Source of the DNA: Bradyrhizobium japonicum USDA 6
Lineage (GTDB): Bacteria; Pseudomonadota; Alphaproteobacteria; Rhizobiales; Xanthobacteraceae
Assembly (NCBI RefSeq): GCF_000284375.1
Contig: NC_017249.1
Span: 6,813,001 to 6,877,000, forward strand
Length of the DNA: 64,000 nt
Reading direction: 5' to 3'
Numbering within the stretch: position 1 is the stretch's first letter; each line of letters begins with the position of its first letter. The notes beneath the pieces are model-generated. The model was given only the letters and a program-made list of their open reading frames with translations. It was not told the DNA's origin and made no database searches. The translations under genes and the position numbers were made by a program. This document shows, one piece after another, positions 34,686 to 45,481 of the stretch.

Positions 34686-34704
34686 AATATCGAATAGTGA
34701 TATT
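34686..34704. promoter_or_regulatory. LysR-type operator between the MBL hydrolase and LysR genes
   Basis: AATATC (34686-34691) and GATATT (34699-34704) form a perfect inverted repeat with 7 bases between. It contains the T-N11-A core typical of LysR-family sites. It sits in a 95-base AT-rich divergent gap, 18 bases before the LysR ATG. Confidence 0.65.
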
Positions 34705-34721
34705 ATCTCTAGGCTAGTCCT

Positions 34722-35585
34722 ATGGACATCCGCGAGCTTCGCTACTTCGCCGCCGTCTACCGCGAGCGCAATCTGACCGCAGCCGCGCGCGCATGCTTCG
34801 TGTCGCAGCCGTCGATCTCGACCGCGATCACCCATCTGGAGGCCGAGCTCGGCACCACGCTGTTCATCCGGCACAAGAAGGGCGTCGCGCCGACCGCCTC
34901 GGCGGAACAGTTTCATGCGCTGGCCCGCCGCATCATCGACGAGGCGGACGCCGCGCGCAGCCTCTTCAGGAAACCGAATACGAAGACCACGGTGACGCTG
35001 GGACTGATGCGCACGCTCGACGTCCCCCGAACGATCGCGCTGCTGAAGCCGCTGACGGCGCGCGCCGACATCGCGCTCCGCCTCGTCGGCAGCGACGAGC
35101 GCGCCGATGCGCGCATCATCTCGAAGAGCATGCTCCGCGCCGACGAGCATTTCGTCGCGCTGTGGAGCGAGCGCTATGTCGCCGCACTTCCGCCCTCGCA
35201 TCCGCTGACGCTGAAGGAGAAGCTGCGGACCGCCGATCTCGCCGGCGTCCCCCTGATCGACCGCTGCCATTGCGAGCAAAGCGAGTTCTTCGGTCGGAGT
35301 TCACAACGAAGGCAGACCGCGGCGATCGCGCAATCGGAGGATTGGGCGATGGCGCTGGTCGCGGCCGGCGTCGGCATTGCCATCGTCCCGGAAGGCGCGG
35401 CGCGCGGCAATCCCGACGTCACCGTGCGCGAGATCGAGGTCAAGGTTCGGCGCGAGGTCGGCCTCGCCTACCGCGCATCCGTACCGCTGGCGGATGCGCT
35501 GAAGGAGTTTGTCGGGAAGCTTCAGAAGCAGCGGCGCAAGCCGGATCGGATCGATCCACGGCGTAACAAGCGCAGGAAGTCCTAG
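34722..35585 (+). CDS. LysR-family transcriptional regulator
   Basis: The 287-residue regulator opens with MDIRELRYFAAVYRERN and the helix-turn-helix LTAAARACFVSQPSISTAI. The C-terminal effector domain (VTLGLMRTLDVPRTIALLKP ... AIVPEGAARGNPDVTV) is followed by a very basic tail (RRKPDRIDPRRNKRRKS). It probably controls the divergent MBL-fold hydrolase through the palindrome at 34686. Its stop overlaps the convergent lipoprotein gene by four bases. The ligand is unknown. Confidence 0.9.
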   Translation: MDIRELRYFAAVYRERNLTAAARACFVSQPSISTAITHLEAELGTTLFIRHKKGVAPTASAEQFHALARRIIDEADAARSLFRKPNTKTTVTLGLMRTLDVPRTIALLKPLTARADIALRLVGSDERADARIISKSMLRADEHFVALWSERYVAALPPSHPLTLKEKLRTADLAGVPLIDRCHCEQSEFFGRSSQRRQTAAIAQSEDWAMALVAAGVGIAIVPEGAARGNPDVTVREIEVKVRREVGLAYRASVPLADALKEFVGKLQKQRRKPDRIDPRRNKRRKS

Positions 35586-36343
35586 CCCTTCGTGACCACG
35601 GCGCGCCCGTAGGGCGGCTGGCTCATGACCGGCGGATTGGCGGTCTGGGCTGCGAGCTCGCCGATCAGGCGGTCGGCATCGGCCGCCATACCGTCGGGCG
35701 CCTGGATCACCAGGCGCTCAAGCGCCCAACGGTAGGAGGAGACGCGCTGCTCCAGGCACTGCTGCACCCACTGCACGATCAGCGAGTTCTCCTGCATCCG
35801 CGCGACCGCATCGTCCCTCTCCCTTGGCGAGAGCTCGGAGACGCGCGTCATGCTGGCATCGCGCTTCCTGTCGAGATCGATGACGCGGATCGCGGAGGCG
35901 AAGAACGGCTCGAAGCGGGTGATGTCGTTGCGGACGTCCTCGATCAGCTGCGCATAGCGCGACGAATGCGAGCGATGCGGCTCGTCGATCAGCGTACGCC
36001 CATACATGGTGCGGTCGAACACGACCTTCTGCTGCCAGGGCGACGGCAGCGCCCTGTAGTCGCCGAATACGCTCTTCCAGGCCGGCCGCGACAGCGGCGG
36101 CTCGATCATGGGATAGGCGAGATCGCGAAGCTGGCGCTCCGCGTCGGTGAGCTGGAATTGGGACGACTTCAGGCCGAGACTGCCGGTGGCCTCGGCGCCG
36201 AGCCAGCGGTGCATGTCGTCGCTGCGCATGTCAGCGCGGGTGCGGCCGAAATCGCCGCCGCTGCACGCGCCGAGCGTCGCACCAACGAGTGCAAGAAGGA
36301 CGGCCGTTACGACGGGCCGGATCTGGCGGATGGCATCCGGCAT
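35582..36343 (-). CDS. Predicted lipoprotein of unknown function
   Basis: The 253-residue protein has an N-terminal signal with a lipobox ending at Cys27 (LALVGATLGAC), so it is likely lipid-anchored. The mature part is helical and charged, with few hydrophobic stretches. Motifs include LTDAERQLRDLAYPMIEPPLS, FDRTMYGRTLIDEPHRSHSS and LSPRERDDAVARMQENS. I do not recognise a named family, but similar exported proteins occur in Bradyrhizobium. Sixteen bases separate it from the small gene upstream on the same strand. Confidence 0.75.
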   Translation of the reverse strand: MPDAIRQIRPVVTAVLLALVGATLGACSGGDFGRTRADMRSDDMHRWLGAEATGSLGLKSSQFQLTDAERQLRDLAYPMIEPPLSRPAWKSVFGDYRALPSPWQQKVVFDRTMYGRTLIDEPHRSHSSRYAQLIEDVRNDITRFEPFFASAIRVIDLDRKRDASMTRVSELSPRERDDAVARMQENSLIVQWVQQCLEQRVSSYRWALERLVIQAPDGMAADADRLIGELAAQTANPPVMSQPPYGRAVVTKG

Positions 36344-36358
36344 TGCAAAGGCCGGATG

Positions 36359-36547
36359 CTAGCGGCGACGACGACGGCGCCCCGGCGCTGTGCCCTGCTC
36401 CGGCCCGCGATCGCCGCTCGTCTCTTCCGTCTGGCGCTCGATGCGGATCACGGGGAGGATCAGAATCGTTCCCGTTTCCGTACGCGGCGTGGCATCCCCC
36501 GACGAGCCTGCCCGGCGACCGGCCGGAAATTCGATAATGGTCCCCAT
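36359..36547 (-). CDS. Small conserved-looking hypothetical protein
   Basis: This 62-residue protein starts MGTIIEFPAGRRAG and ends in a poly-arginine tract (GRRRRRR). Its middle (TGTILILPVIRIER) is a plausible beta strand. It has normal codon use and lies 15 bases upstream of the lipoprotein gene, so the two may be co-transcribed. The MGTIIEFP start recurs, to my recollection, in short rhizobial proteins, but no function is known. Confidence 0.55.
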   Translation of the reverse strand: MGTIIEFPAGRRAGSSGDATPRTETGTILILPVIRIERQTEETSGDRGPEQGTAPGRRRRRR

Positions 36548-36732
36548 ATCAGCTCTCTATCAATTGCCGCGCGACCGAGCGCACTGGTGCAACGTGCGTT
36601 CATTAAGATCAGTTCATGGTTAACGGGGTGTAAACGCGCCTTCCGGACCGTAACTTCACGGGCGGCCTCCCGCGTCCCGTTGCGGGACGACAACACCTGA
36701 AATGATGGGGTCGACTTCACGCCTCGTTTTCC

Positions 36733-36747
36733 TTAACGAGCCTTTAA
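36733..36747 (+). promoter_or_regulatory. CtrA-type binding site upstream of the DUF2336 gene
   Basis: TTAA (36733-36736), seven bases, then TTAA (36744-36747) matches the TTAA-N7-TTAA core bound by the alphaproteobacterial cell-cycle regulator CtrA. It lies 56 bases before the start of the DUF2336 gene, a position usual for CtrA-activated or repressed promoters. Confidence 0.55.
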
Positions 36748-36802
36748 AGGAACCCGCGTTAGGCTCGCGGACGAGTATCTTTTCCAGGTCGCGTATCTCT
36801 CC

Positions 36803-37777
36803 ATGACCAAGTCGCTGTTTCCCGGATTCGACGGGCTGATGAGCCTCTCCCGTCGCGAAGGCGTCGATGTTCGCCCGACGCTGCTGCGCGTGCTGACGGA
36901 CCTCTATGTCCAGGCCCCCACCCACAGCGACGACGAGCAGCGCCAGTTCATCGAGCTTGCGACGCGGCTGATCGATCAGGTCGACGATGCGACGCGCGCG
37001 GCCGTCAAGGCGAAGCTTGCGATCTATCCGCAGACGCCCGTCCCGGTCCTGCAGAAACTCGGGCTGGTTGCGACCCAGGAAGGCCGCAGGGTTCCGCTCG
37101 CGCGCGAAATTCGCAACTCCCCGCAGGCGGCTTCACCTGCTCGCACGCCGACCGACGCCGAGTTGCGCATGGCCGCCAACATGGCGATGCAGCCGAAGGA
37201 AGCGGCCGAGATCCACGACATGTTCTTCCGCGCGGATGCGACCCAGCGCGCGCTGGTCCTGTACAATCTGGCGCAGACCCCGCTCAAGGCCGCGCCGCGG
37301 ATTCCGACCGTGCGCGCCAAGCGCGCGATCCAGATCCTGGAGATGGCGGCAATCGCCAATGATGTCGAGAATTTCACCTACGAACTCGGCGACAGCCTGA
37401 TCCTGCCCTCGCGCGTCGCAGCGCAGATCGTCGACGATGCCGGCGGCGAAGCGCTTGCGGTCGCCGCGCGGGCGCTCGACATGCCGAGCCCGAACTTCCA
37501 GCGCATCCTCCTGTTCTTCAAGCCGGAGATCGGCACGTCGGTCGATGCGGTGTACCGGTTGTCGCGGCTCTACGACCGGCTCAGCGACCGCTCCGCGCTG
37601 GTGATGCTGGCGGCCTGGCGCGGCTCGACGCTCGCGGTCACGCGCGCAAAATACCAGTCCTCGCTGCATGACAGCGAACGCCAGCGCGCGCGTGCGGGGG
37701 CCAACCAGACCCGGCCGGGCGTGCAGCCAGGCTCGGCGCCTGCGGTGCGGACGGGCACCGACGGATCGGACCGCTAG
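36803..37777 (+). CDS. DUF2336 domain-containing protein
   Basis: The 324-residue cytosolic protein is almost wholly helical, with DUF2336 features: LFPGFDGLMSLSRREGVDVRPTLLRVLTDL at the start and repeated HEAT-like helices (DVENFTYELGDSLILPSRVAAQIVDDAGGEALAVAARAL). Its function is unknown. A CtrA-like site lies upstream, and a PAS histidine kinase and peptidoglycan-binding protein follow nearby, pointing weakly to cell-cycle or envelope duties. It ends with a 4-base overlap with the convergent DUF1491 gene. Confidence 0.85.
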   Translation: MTKSLFPGFDGLMSLSRREGVDVRPTLLRVLTDLYVQAPTHSDDEQRQFIELATRLIDQVDDATRAAVKAKLAIYPQTPVPVLQKLGLVATQEGRRVPLAREIRNSPQAASPARTPTDAELRMAANMAMQPKEAAEIHDMFFRADATQRALVLYNLAQTPLKAAPRIPTVRAKRAIQILEMAAIANDVENFTYELGDSLILPSRVAAQIVDDAGGEALAVAARALDMPSPNFQRILLFFKPEIGTSVDAVYRLSRLYDRLSDRSALVMLAAWRGSTLAVTRAKYQSSLHDSERQRARAGANQTRPGVQPGSAPAVRTGTDGSDR

Positions 37778-38118
37778 GTCTTCGCCAATTCGAGGAAGTG
37801 ACGGCCTGTGCGGTCCTCGGTCTCGACGATCCAGGCATCCGGATCGAAGCGGATTTCCTTGGTGAGGCGCTCCTCGATGGTGTGCTCAGGCAAGGGCTCC
37901 TGCGCGACCGGCACGAAGAAGCGATCGACCGGGCGGCCGTCGTCATAGACGGTCTGCGGTGCCGGCGCGTACAGCATCGCATTGCCGTCGAGCAGCGACA
38001 CCTTCACGAATACCGCCCCCGCCTCCTCGGCACCGCGACGGCGCACCGCCCCGAACACGCCCTCGGTCTGGCACCGGCGCAGGTAGGCGGAAACCCAGAT
38101 GTTTGATTTCAAACGCAT
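37774..38118 (-). CDS. DUF1491 family protein
   Basis: The 114-residue protein begins MRLKSNIWVSAYLRRCQTEG and contains the DUF1491 pattern AVRRRGAEEAGAVFVKVSLLDG followed by LYAPAPQTVYDDGRPVDRFF. It ends with ERLTKEIRFDPDAWIVETED. Its function is unknown but the family is widely conserved in alphaproteobacteria. The ATG at 38118 was chosen because the family starts there. It is probably expressed together with the peptidoglycan-binding protein 57 bases upstream. Confidence 0.85.
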   Translation of the reverse strand: MRLKSNIWVSAYLRRCQTEGVFGAVRRRGAEEAGAVFVKVSLLDGNAMLYAPAPQTVYDDGRPVDRFFVPVAQEPLPEHTIEERLTKEIRFDPDAWIVETEDRTGRHFLELAKT

Positions 38119-38175
38119 GAAGGGCACGATAGGCCAGTGCTGCAATCAGCACCAGCCTGCGCACAGCGATGACGC

Positions 38176-38881
38176 TTATTCGACCGGGTGGCCGATCGCG
38201 GCCGCGAGCTCGCGCAGCAGGCGGTCGGACACCTGACCCGTCACCTGCATCTTGTGCTCGCGCTCGAATTTCTGGATAGCGGACTGCGTCTCGGCGCCCA
38301 TCGTGCCCGTGATCTTCAAATTGCCATAGCCGTACTCGGACAGTGCGCGCTGCACGCCGGCGATACGCCGCGCGGCCGGGCTCTGCGCCACGGGAATAGG
38401 CGCCGGCGGCCGCGCGATGGCGACGGAAGGCGGCGCGGACGTCGTTTGCTTGACCAGATTGGTCATCGGATCGCTCGCGCGCGGCGTCGATGCAGTCGCC
38501 TCGACGGGCTTCTCCGGGGCCTTCTCAGCGGCGCGCTCGGCAGGTTTGGGCTCGGCGCGAAACTCCGTCGCTCTCGGCTCCAGCGGCGAGGTATCGGCGC
38601 CGACCGGACGCGGACGCGGCAACGGGTTCGACAGCGGCACGGACGACGGCGCGGGAAGATTGATCACGGTGCCGAACATCGGCGCCGGATGCCGGCCAGT
38701 CTGAAGGAACAGCGCGTTGGCAACGATCGCGCTGACCGCGGCGACGGCGACGAGACCGGCCAGCGTGTCCTTGGGACTGTGCAGCAGGATGCGCATCGCA
38801 AGATTGCGCTCGGTCTCGACATCGATGACTGCGGCCTTGGCGCCACGGCGGCGCGGAGCGGCATCGTCCTTGGCAGACTTC

Positions 38882-38889
<8 letters not shown>
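38176..38889 (-). CDS. Peptidoglycan-binding domain membrane protein
   Basis: The 237-residue protein has a basic cytosolic start (KKSAKDDAAPRRRGAKAA), one membrane helix (LAGLVAVAAVSAIVANALFL, about residues 43-62), a Pro/Ala/Glu-rich spacer and a C-terminal PG_binding_1 module: IAGVQRALSEYGYGNLKITG then GAETQSAIQKFEREHKMQVTG. It likely tethers the inner membrane to the cell wall. Its start overlaps the end of the histidine kinase gene by eight bases, indicating one transcript. Confidence 0.87.
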
Positions 38890-40774
<1,885 letters not shown>

Positions 40775-41161
40775 TCGTCGAGAAGACGCGCCGGAACGCC
40801 TCCTTATCGTTGAGCCACCGTGTCAGAGCGACCTTAAACGAGTGCTAAGGCAATGCGGCCCGCCGCCGGACACCGTGTCATCGCGGACATTTTTAGGCGA
40901 TTTGACCACGTCATCATCGGGGATGGTGAACACAGGGTTTCCCCATCGCCCGCATGGTTTCGAATTGGTGGACAAGCGGCGCCGGCGGAATCACAGGCTC
41001 CGGCGTCAATCGAAAATTTACGACGTGGCGGTTCGGGAAGATTCTTGCGTAGATTTTCCGCGAATTAAGCGGAAGGCAATCACTTGCGATTTATCGAGAG
41101 TTGCTAGGTCCGACGCCTCGCGGGCATCGCCGCGGCGGGATCTAACATACAGGTCGATAAG
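40775..41161. other. Divergent intergenic region, no gene seen
   Basis: This 387-base gap lies between the kinase and DUF5330 genes and should carry both promoters. It contains a small inverted repeat, CCTTA (40832-40836) and TAAGG (40846-40850). I see no open frame with convincing coding character and no known RNA motif. Confidence 0.5.
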
Positions 41162-41587
41162 ATGCGCTTTCTGCTCCGCATCACATTCTGGCTCGGGCTG
41201 GTGCTGGTGCTCCTGCCGCGGGACAAGACGCCCGAATCGGAGAAGCTGCCGCAGATCGGCGCCGCCGATGCGGTGCAGGCTGCGACCGCGGCCGTCTCCG
41301 ACGTGACCCAGTTCTGCAAGCGCCAGCCGGCGGCCTGCGAGGTCGGCGGACAGGCCGCGACCATCATCGGCCAGCGCGCACAGGACGGCGCGAAGAAGAT
41401 CTACCAGATCATCAACGACAAGAAAGAGCAGCTCGAGAAGACCGACAAGAAGGCGCCCGATCATACCGGCTCGATCGCGATGGCCGGCGAAGGCGATGCC
41501 GCCTCAAGCGAGGCGCCGCGCGACACCCTGAGCCAGGACGACCTCGCGCTGGAATGGCGGGGGCCTGTGGCGGCGCAGGCGAATTAG
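41162..41587 (+). CDS. DUF5330 domain-containing protein
   Basis: The 141-residue protein has an N-terminal hydrophobic segment (FLLRITFWLGLVLVLLPRDK) acting as signal or anchor, then a helical region with two cysteines (VTQFCKRQPAACEVGGQAAT) probably forming a disulfide in the periplasm, and a charged C-terminus. I recognise it as DUF5330, an alphaproteobacterial family of unknown role. It is 68 bases upstream of sufE on the same strand. Confidence 0.8.
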   Translation: MRFLLRITFWLGLVLVLLPRDKTPESEKLPQIGAADAVQAATAAVSDVTQFCKRQPAACEVGGQAATIIGQRAQDGAKKIYQIINDKKEQLEKTDKKAPDHTGSIAMAGEGDAASSEAPRDTLSQDDLALEWRGPVAAQAN

Positions 41588-41655
41588 CGCCCAAACCCTA
41601 TCGATTTTGCGTCCTCGCATCCTTATATTGGCCTGAACGGGAACATTGGGCCAGC

Positions 41656-42084
41656 ATGACGACGATCGACGAAATCAGGGATAATTTCGAGCTTCTGGAC
41701 GAGTGGGACGACCGCTACCGGTACGTGATCGAGCTCGGCCGCACCCTGGAACCGATGCCCGCGTCCGAGCATTCGGCCGAGAACAAGGTGAATGGCTGCG
41801 TCAGCCAGGTCTGGCTCCAGAAGCTGGTCGATCGCGATGGCGGCGCCCCGATCCTGAAATATCGCGGCGACAGCGACGCCCACATCGTGCGCGGGCTGGT
41901 CGCGATCGTGCTCTCGCTTTACTCCGGCCGCACGCCGCAGCAGATCCTTGCGACCGACGCGATCGCGGTGTTCGACGAGTTCGGCTTTCGCGATCATCTG
42001 ACGCCGCAGCGTTCCAACGGCCTGCGCTCGATGGTCGAGCGCATCAAGACCGACGCGAAAGAGGCGCTCGCGGAAGCCACCTGA
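41656..42084 (+). CDS. sufE: SufE-family cysteine desulfurase sulfur acceptor
   Basis: The 142-residue protein accepts persulfide sulfur from the desulfurase SufS and passes it to iron-sulfur cluster scaffolds. The sulfur-accepting Cys48 lies in VNGCVSQVWL; FELLDEWDDRYRYVIELGR at the start and the end helices (LTPQRSNGLRSMVERI) are typical. The ATG at 41656 is chosen; the 34 codons before it are non-coding. It ends six bases from the convergent mucR gene. The rest of the suf operon is not in the window. Confidence 0.92.
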   Translation: MTTIDEIRDNFELLDEWDDRYRYVIELGRTLEPMPASEHSAENKVNGCVSQVWLQKLVDRDGGAPILKYRGDSDAHIVRGLVAIVLSLYSGRTPQQILATDAIAVFDEFGFRDHLTPQRSNGLRSMVERIKTDAKEALAEAT

Positions 42085-42089
42085 AGCGG

Positions 42090-42506
42090 TTATTTCCGCT
42101 TTCGCTGCTGCTGCCCCAGTCCCATCTGCTTGGCCAGTTGCGAGCGCGCCACCGCGTAGTTCGGCGCGACCATGGGATAGTCGGCCGGCAGGCCCCATTT
42201 CTCGCGATATTGCTCCGGCGTCATGTTGTACTGGGTGCGCAGATGGCGCTTCAGCGACTTGAAGCGCTTGCCGTCTTCCAGACAGACCAGATAGTCCGGC
42301 GCGATCGACTTCTTCAGCGACACCGCCGGCTTGGCCGGCTCGAGCGGCGCCGTCTCGGCGCGGCCTGACGAGACGCGCACCAGGGCGCCATGCACCTGGC
42401 TGATCAGGTTCGGAATCTCGGCCGCCGGCGTCGGGTTGTTGCCGACATAGGCGGACACGATGCTCGCCGTCAGCTCGATGAAATTCTTAGCCCCGTTGTC
42501 CGACAT
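42090..42506 (-). CDS. mucR: MucR/Ros-family transcriptional regulator
   Basis: The 138-residue DNA-binding protein has an N-terminal helical oligomerisation part (IELTASIVSAYVGNNPTP) and the Ros zinc-finger region DYLVCLEDGKRFKSLKRHLR followed by TPEQYREKWGLPADYPMVAP. MucR proteins silence or tune exopolysaccharide, motility and cell-cycle genes in rhizobia. Of the usual Cys2His2 ligands only Cys75 and His88 are clear; position 78 is Asp and the second His is replaced (TQYN). Zinc-poor Ros homologues are known in rhizobia. Confidence 0.9.
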   Translation of the reverse strand: MSDNGAKNFIELTASIVSAYVGNNPTPAAEIPNLISQVHGALVRVSSGRAETAPLEPAKPAVSLKKSIAPDYLVCLEDGKRFKSLKRHLRTQYNMTPEQYREKWGLPADYPMVAPNYAVARSQLAKQMGLGQQQRKRK

Positions 42507-42664
42507 GGGCCCGACCTCTCCCTGACCTTGCGTCTCACCGGATTGACGACGCCTAAGTATTCCGTGTCAACAATACATTCGGCCGAAATAAGACGACTGA
42601 CGAATATGAGCTGATTACTGACGAAGTGACAAGAACGATGGCGCTCTACTTGGATGCGGCGGTC

Positions 42665-43519
42665 TCACGACCGCTGGTCGAGATGGGCACGCAGTTCGTC
42701 GATCGAGGCAAAGCGCATCATGCCTTCCGGCATCTGCGCTTCGATCGAGCCGTCGGAATAGAGCGAATAGGCCATGCCGTCGACGATACCCGATTTGAGC
42801 ACGGTCACGGGCGCCTGCTCGACCGCCGGTTCGGGTGGAGGCGGCGGCGGGCCGGGCTCGGCAAAGGGCGACGGCGAGCGCGGTGGCGGGCGACGCCCGG
42901 CAGCCGGCGGTTCCGGTGGCCGCATACGGTCCGGCCTCGGCCAGGCATCGTCGAAGCTCGCCGGCTGGCTCTCCGGGGCGGCCGGTTCCGTGGGCTCGTC
43001 ATGAGGCCGCGGCGGCAAGCTCTCTGTCGCCTTCGCCTCCGCGCGCTCGCGCTCCTTGCGGGAGGACGATGCGAACAACAGGTTGCGGCGGCGCGGCGCT
43101 TCCGGAGCCGCGGGCGGTGCCGGGGCTTCCGGCTCCGGCGGCGGCTCGGCGCGCGGACGCTCGCGCGCGGCGGCCTCGCTCTGCCACGGCGGCGGACCCG
43201 CAGCCAGGGGCGGCGGCGGCTCGGTTTTCGTCGCAGGTGCCGGGAACGGCTCGGCGCCAGGCACCGCGAGGCCCGGCAGCACGGGCCTGACCCGAACCTC
43301 GCCAGGCGCGGCCGATCCGGCCAGCCGGCGGGCGATGCCCTTCAGTTCCACGACCACGACGTGGAGGCCGGCCAGTAACATTCCGGAGCAGACGCCAATG
43401 GTGCCGGCGATTATGAGGGTGCTGCCGAGGCTGAACTCCCTGACGGTGAAGCCGAACAGGATCGTAAGGAGGCCCGCCAGGACGGCGAAAATCCCCACAA
43501 TCAACAATGCCAAGCTCAT
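42665..43519 (-). CDS. Proline-rich membrane protein of unknown function
   Basis: The protein of about 284 residues starts MSLALLIVGIFAVLAGLLTI and has two membrane helices (about residues 1-20 and 33-55). A long Pro/Ala/Glu/Arg-rich segment (about 85-235) follows, then a compact conserved-looking end: VLKSGIVDGMAYSLYSDGSI, EGMMRFASIDELRAHLDQRS. The design is a membrane anchor plus disordered linker plus small cytosolic domain. The ATG at 43519 was preferred since the longer reading adds 43 residues without coding character. No known family was recognised. Confidence 0.75.
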   Translation of the reverse strand: MSLALLIVGIFAVLAGLLTILFGFTVREFSLGSTLIIAGTIGVCSGMLLAGLHVVVVELKGIARRLAGSAAPGEVRVRPVLPGLAVPGAEPFPAPATKTEPPPPLAAGPPPWQSEAAARERPRAEPPPEPEAPAPPAAPEAPRRRNLLFASSSRKERERAEAKATESLPPRPHDEPTEPAAPESQPASFDDAWPRPDRMRPPEPPAAGRRPPPRSPSPFAEPGPPPPPPEPAVEQAPVTVLKSGIVDGMAYSLYSDGSIEAQMPEGMMRFASIDELRAHLDQRS

Positions 43520-43831
43520 CGAACTCACCCCTGGTCGCGCAGCCATGCGCGACACCCGATACGGCACGATACCGTCATACGGTGTTCCACGCCAACGGCG
43601 AATTAGAGCCTGCGTTCCTAAAGGGAAGGATATCAGGGACTTATTCACATTCCCTTCAGCTACCGCCCGCTACTTCTAAGCTGCTCTCAAGCCTCCGGAT
43701 TTGCTGCGTCGCATCAGGATTTTAGCCATAATGCCCAATTACTTGGTAATGGAACTGCGCTATAGGGATTCCGGGGAAGTGGCCCGCGGGCACCAGCAGG
43801 GCCAAGAGGGGATTCCGGGTCACCAATAGCC
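43520..43831. other. Divergent intergenic region, no gene seen
   Basis: This 312-base gap carries the promoters of the proline-rich protein gene and the GT39-like gene. A short perfect inverted repeat, ATTAC (43738-43742) and GTAAT (43746-43750), lies about 80 bases before the right-hand gene. The rest shows no gene or structured RNA that I can support. Confidence 0.5.
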
Positions 43832-45481
43832 ATGACATCCATCACGACTTTGGCGATCGACACGCCTCTGCGGCGCTCGGTTGAACGGACTTGCGACGAT
43901 CTCGCCATGCTGGTGCTGGCTGCGGTCGCCGTCATTGCAGGCTTGACCTTCCGCGACTACGGACTCGGCTGGGACGATTACACCCACGCTGAATATGCCG
44001 ACCTGCTGCTGCGCATGTTCGGTTCCGGCTTCAGGGACACCGCGGCGCTCTCCTTCGCGAATCTCTACATGTATGGCGGCGGCTTCGACATGGTCGCGGC
44101 TCTCCTGCACAAGGTCATTCCGCTCGAGCTGTTCGAGACGCGACGCCTGCTCGGCGCCATGGTCGGCGTGGTCGGGCTTGCGGTGACGTGGCGGCTCGGC
44201 CGCCGCATCGCCGGGCCCCTTGCCGGTCTTGCCGCACTCCTGCTGCTCGCGCTTTGCCCGATCTTCTACGGCCACATGTTCATGAACCCGAAGGATGCGC
44301 CCTTCGCGGTGGCCATGATCATCCTGATGCTCGGCCTCGTCCGCCTCGCCGAGGAATATCCGCAGCCGTCGCCGCGCACGATCCTGATCGTCGGCCTGGG
44401 TGCCGGCCTCTCGCTCGGCTGCCGCGTCCTCGGCGGCCTCGCGCTGGTCTACGCCATGGTCGGCTTCATGCCGTTGTTCCTGGAGGAAACGCGCACCGAA
44501 GGCGCCCGCGAAGCAGCCCGCCGCTTCGCCCATGTCGTCTACGTGCTGCTGCCCGGCCTCGTGTTCGGCTATCTCGTAATGGGCCTGATCTGGCCGTGGT
44601 CGATCATGGAGCCTGGCAATCCCTTCGAGGCCCTGACCTATTTCTCGCACTTCTTCGAGAAGCCCTGGAAGGAGATGTTCGACGGCGCGATCGTGTCCGT
44701 GCCCGACATGCCCTGGTCCTATCTCCCGACGCTGTTCGCGCTGCAGCTTCCCGAGGTGATGCTGGTGCTGATGGGCGGCGCCGTGGTCAGCACCTTCGCG
44801 ATGCTGCCGCGCCGCGAGGTTCCGGCGCGCCGCAAGACCATCCTCTTGATGCTGACGCTGGCGGCGACCCTGCCGCTCGCGATCGCGATGGTGAAGCGCC
44901 CGGCGCTATACAACGGCATCCGCCACTTCGTCTTCGTGATCCCGCCGATGGCGGTGCTCGGCGGCGTCGCCTTTGCCTGGGCCATGGAGCGCCTGCGCAC
45001 CAACCACCGCACCTGGCAGCCGGTCGTGCTCGCGACCTTCTGCTTCGGCCTCGCGCTCTCGCTGGCCGAGATGATCCGGCTGCATCCCTATCAATACACG
45101 CACTTCAACCACATCGCCGGCACCGTGCGCGGCGCCGACGACCGCTTCATGCTGGACTATTGGGGCCTTGCGCTGAAGCAGGCCTCGGACGAACTGCGCG
45201 AGCAGATCGTCGAGCGGCAGGAAGTGGCGCCGGGCAACCGCAAATGGAAGGTCGCGGTGTGCGGTCCGCAGCGCCCGGCCCAGGTCGCGCTCGGACCCGA
45301 CTTCACCATCGGCTGGGATTCCAACGCGGCCGATTTCGCAATGACGCTCGGCGAGTTCTACTGCAAGGGCCTCACCGCGCCTGTGTTGGTCGAGATCAAG
45401 CGCGACGACGTGGTGTTCGCCCGCGTCTACGACATCCGCGGCCGCAGCATTTCCAGCCTGCTGTCGATCCCGGCGCCGTAA
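43832..45481 (+). CDS. GT39-like membrane glycosyltransferase
   Basis: The 549-residue protein has about 11 membrane segments with an N-terminal periplasmic loop holding the GT-C Asp pair (DYGLGWDDYTHAEYADLL), where enzymes of the ArnT/PMT class bind polyprenyl-phosphate sugars. The C-terminal 100 residues form a soluble domain (CGPQRPAQVALGPDFTIGWD). GT-C enzymes of this type move sugars from a lipid carrier onto lipid A, protein or surface glycan at the periplasmic face. Neither acceptor nor sugar can be told. No other glycan genes are adjacent. Confidence 0.82.
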   Translation: MTSITTLAIDTPLRRSVERTCDDLAMLVLAAVAVIAGLTFRDYGLGWDDYTHAEYADLLLRMFGSGFRDTAALSFANLYMYGGGFDMVAALLHKVIPLELFETRRLLGAMVGVVGLAVTWRLGRRIAGPLAGLAALLLLALCPIFYGHMFMNPKDAPFAVAMIILMLGLVRLAEEYPQPSPRTILIVGLGAGLSLGCRVLGGLALVYAMVGFMPLFLEETRTEGAREAARRFAHVVYVLLPGLVFGYLVMGLIWPWSIMEPGNPFEALTYFSHFFEKPWKEMFDGAIVSVPDMPWSYLPTLFALQLPEVMLVLMGGAVVSTFAMLPRREVPARRKTILLMLTLAATLPLAIAMVKRPALYNGIRHFVFVIPPMAVLGGVAFAWAMERLRTNHRTWQPVVLATFCFGLALSLAEMIRLHPYQYTHFNHIAGTVRGADDRFMLDYWGLALKQASDELREQIVERQEVAPGNRKWKVAVCGPQRPAQVALGPDFTIGWDSNAADFAMTLGEFYCKGLTAPVLVEIKRDDVVFARVYDIRGRSISSLLSIPAP

